From assembly GCA_030949605.1 (NCBI GenBank), contig JAUZSH010000039.1:1-48180 (forward strand): DNA of 48,180 bases, in the 5' to 3' direction. Source of the stretch: Ghiorsea sp. (GTDB lineage: Bacteria; Pseudomonadota; Zetaproteobacteria; Mariprofundales; Mariprofundaceae). The notes under the pieces were generated by a model. The model did not search any database and was not told where the DNA came from. It was given only the letters and a program-made list of their open reading frames with translations. The position numbers were made by a program, and so were the translations under genes. Below are positions 46,172 to 48,180 of the stretch, in pieces. The stretch's first letter is position 1; each line of letters begins with the position of its first letter.

Positions 46172-47466
46172 ATGACAACATTCAATGATGTAGAATCAGG
46201 TGTATGCCAAGGGGAAAAGCGCATTGATTTGAGCTGTGGTTTGACTGAATTTCCTCAGTCTTTATTACAGTATGCGGATGATTTAGAGATTCTAAACCTG
46301 TCCAACAACCACTTAACCACCCTGCCTGATAACCTGCCCGACCTTAAAAAATTGCGTATTCTCTTTCTATCTGACAATGATTTTACCGTATTCCCTGAAG
46401 TCTTAGCCCAATGCCCAAACCTAAGCATGGTGGGCTTTAAATCATGTCAGATAAAAAGCATTGGCGAACATGCTTTGCCCAAAAATATACGTTGGTTAAT
46501 TTTGACCGACAATCAACTTGAATCATTACCCCCAAGTATTGGGGCGTGTTCTAAGCTGCAAAAGCTGATGCTCTCAGGCAATCAACTGCGCTCACTACCC
46601 CACTCTTTATCTGAATGCCGCAACCTTGAGCTGCTTCGTATATCTGCCAATCAACTGGATGAAATACCTGAATGGTTGTTTCCCATGCCCAAGCTGGCTT
46701 GGTTAGCTTTTGCAGGAAACCCATGTGTAAACCTAGCCCATGATACAGCCCCATCTTTAACACCTATCCCATGGCACACACTCAGTATCCAACAAGAACT
46801 TGGATCAGGTGCTTCAGGCATTATTTCGCAAGCATCCTGGCAAGGTGAGCAGGATATTGCAGTTAAAGTCTTTAAAGGAAAGGTCACCAGCGATGGTTTT
46901 CCTCAAGATGAAAAAAAGCCTCCATTCATGCGGGTGACCACGCGCATCTGGTGAAAGTTCTTGGGCAAGTCTCCGAACACCCTGAGCAGAAAGAAGGGTT
47001 AATCTTAACACTGATTCCTAATAGCTATAACAACTTAGGCAACCCACCGAGCCTAGCCTCATGTACACGCGATATGTATTGTGAAAACACGCAATTTCAT
47101 GTGCATCAGGTGTTCAACATTATTCGGGCAGTGGCATCTGTTGCCGCACATCTGCACCAAAAACAAGTCAAACATGGTGATTTGTATGCACATAACATTC
47201 TGATAAATGATGCCGCTCATTGCTTATTGGGTGATTTCGGTGCAGCCAGTATTTATACAAACTTGCCTTCAACATTACACGACTGCGTTGAACGCATCGA
47301 AGTGCGCGCATTGGGCTGTTTGCTTGAAGACCTACTGGAACTTACTCTGCAACCGAAAACGAATGCTGAAGCACAATTATGCGATACACTTCAAGACCTC
47401 AAGGCCTTGTGCCTACAAACAAAAACCCAACAGCGCCCCTATTCTCAGACATTGAAAAGCAGATGA
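46172..47466 (+). pseudogene. Leucine-rich-repeat protein kinase, frameshifted in an A7 run
   Basis: From ATG 46172 the frame encodes about five leucine-rich repeats (LEILNLSNNHLTTLP, LRILFLSDNDF) and the kinase glycine loop (ELGSGASGIISQA) with AVKVFKGK (Lys). It then leaves frame after a run of seven A (46911-46917). The next frame resumes with KASIHAGDHAHLVKVLG and carries HGDLYAHNILI, GDFGAAS and a C-terminal lobe. One extra A would give a continuous 431-residue protein. The catalytic HRD is HGD. This family occurs in gamma-proteobacteria; its target is unknown. Slippage could still make full-length product. Confidence 0.85.
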
Positions 47467-47506
47467 ATTCATTACCAAGTCATCCTTTGACTTCTGGAGT
47501 GACAAT

Positions 47507-48154
47507 ATGAGACCTTGGAAACTGATTGATTCAGCCCCCGTTGCAGATGAAAGCAAAGATATGATGCTTTATCAGCGTGGTGATGAATTTTCCATCAAGG
47601 TTGGTTATGCTGAATTGATGAATAGCCGTATGCATTCTTCTGAAGATGTGTTGGCAGCATTGGGGTGTAAACATATTCGCAACAACCCACAAGCCAAGGT
47701 GTTGATTGGTGGTTTAGGTATGGGGTTTACACTGGCAGAAGCTTTGAAACATACACATGCTGATGCCGAAGTGGTGGTTGCCGAGCTTGTGCCTGCGGTG
47801 ATTCAGTGGAATCAAAGCTTTATCTCACACTTGGCGGATAACCCTCTGAAAGATAAGCGGGTTTCTATCTATGAAGGTGATGTGGGTAAGCTGATTCGTA
47901 GCAGTCAAAACACCTTCGATGCCATTCTTTTGGATGTGGATAACGGGCCTGAAGGCTTAACCCGCAAAGGTAATGCCGCTTTGTATAGCCCACATGGGCT
48001 AAAGGCTGCGATGGCGGCATTAAAAGCCAAAGGTATATTGGGTGTGTGGTCGGCATTTCCTGAGCCACGTTTTACCAAACGCATGAATCAGGCTGGATTT
48101 AAAACCCAAGAAGTGCCATGTCGAGCATTTGCTAAAAAGGTAGCAAACATATGA
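47507..48154 (+). CDS. Spermidine-synthase-like protein
   Basis: The 215-residue SAM-fold protein has VLIGGLGMGFTLAEAL (glycine-rich SAM-type loop), VVAELVPAVIQW, and DAILLDVDNGPEG, the pattern of spermidine-synthase-like domains. It is shorter than true SpeE (about 280-300 residues) and the full catalytic set is not clear, so another aminopropyl- or methyltransfer role is possible. It follows the broken kinase gene on the same strand. Confidence 0.75.
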   Translation: MRPWKLIDSAPVADESKDMMLYQRGDEFSIKVGYAELMNSRMHSSEDVLAALGCKHIRNNPQAKVLIGGLGMGFTLAEALKHTHADAEVVVAELVPAVIQWNQSFISHLADNPLKDKRVSIYEGDVGKLIRSSQNTFDAILLDVDNGPEGLTRKGNAALYSPHGLKAAMAALKAKGILGVWSAFPEPRFTKRMNQAGFKTQEVPCRAFAKKVANI

Positions 48155-48180
48155 TTTGGTTGGGGCAAAAATAATCTCAC

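Overview
The window is chromosomal DNA of a Gram-negative proteobacterium, AT-rich by eye. Supporting features are outer-membrane-type proteins, lipoproteins, SecDF-YajC, HflKC, SdhE, Hsp33, Mfd and MEP-pathway IspG. Gene content fits the beta/gamma/zeta side of the phylum; I cannot name the genus. No rRNA, tRNA or CRISPR array was seen.

Layout. Positions 24-3076 (minus) hold an operon-like run dat > gph-like > hslO > trmB, followed by an RluA-type pseudouridine synthase (3514-4197). On the plus strand come a COG2509 flavoprotein and trxB. Positions 7160-8690 are a mobile-DNA graveyard: inverted 27-bp repeats, an IS 5' remnant and a palindromic MITE-like repeat split by a dead IS5-type element. 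Positions 8690-12948 (minus) hold a short DUF1456-like gene, mfd and a frameshifted chalcone-isomerase-like gene. Positions 13021-16527 are a second mobile region: a 179-bp MITE, an orphan IS3-type orfA, a 66-copy octanucleotide array, and an IS4-family element broken by a 1-bp deletion, an 11-bp duplication and a 271-bp MITE. Just beyond, a small unrecognised gene sits behind a clear inverted-repeat operator.

Positions 17426-28620 are mostly minus strand: adenylate cyclase > TPR lipoprotein > ispG > lipoprotein; an outer-membrane-type protein > ECF sigma > zinc anti-sigma; alaC > hom; another outer-membrane-type protein; and a secreted MsrA-MsrB fusion. Positions 28441-38693 (minus) are housekeeping: sdhE > DUF1573/dihaem protein, hflK > hflC > DUF2065, and htpG > tgt > yajC > secD > secF > Mth938-like > queD > a 59-residue lipoprotein. 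The plus-strand right end carries DUF1841 > small membrane protein > AddB-like nuclease, a BaiN/YhiN flavoprotein, pepN > a frameshifted leucine-rich-repeat kinase > a spermidine-synthase-like protein.

Most genes are ordinary housekeeping genes for protein quality control (Hsp33, HtpG, HflKC, Msr, TrxB), export and tRNA modification. The unusual material is the nested, datable mobile DNA, the octamer array, the operator-controlled orphan gene, and four genes broken at short homopolymers or repeats. I reconstructed each broken frame by hand; in every case the repaired length is a whole number of codons. I did not find a convincing new multi-gene system; the best candidates are ranked in the findings.
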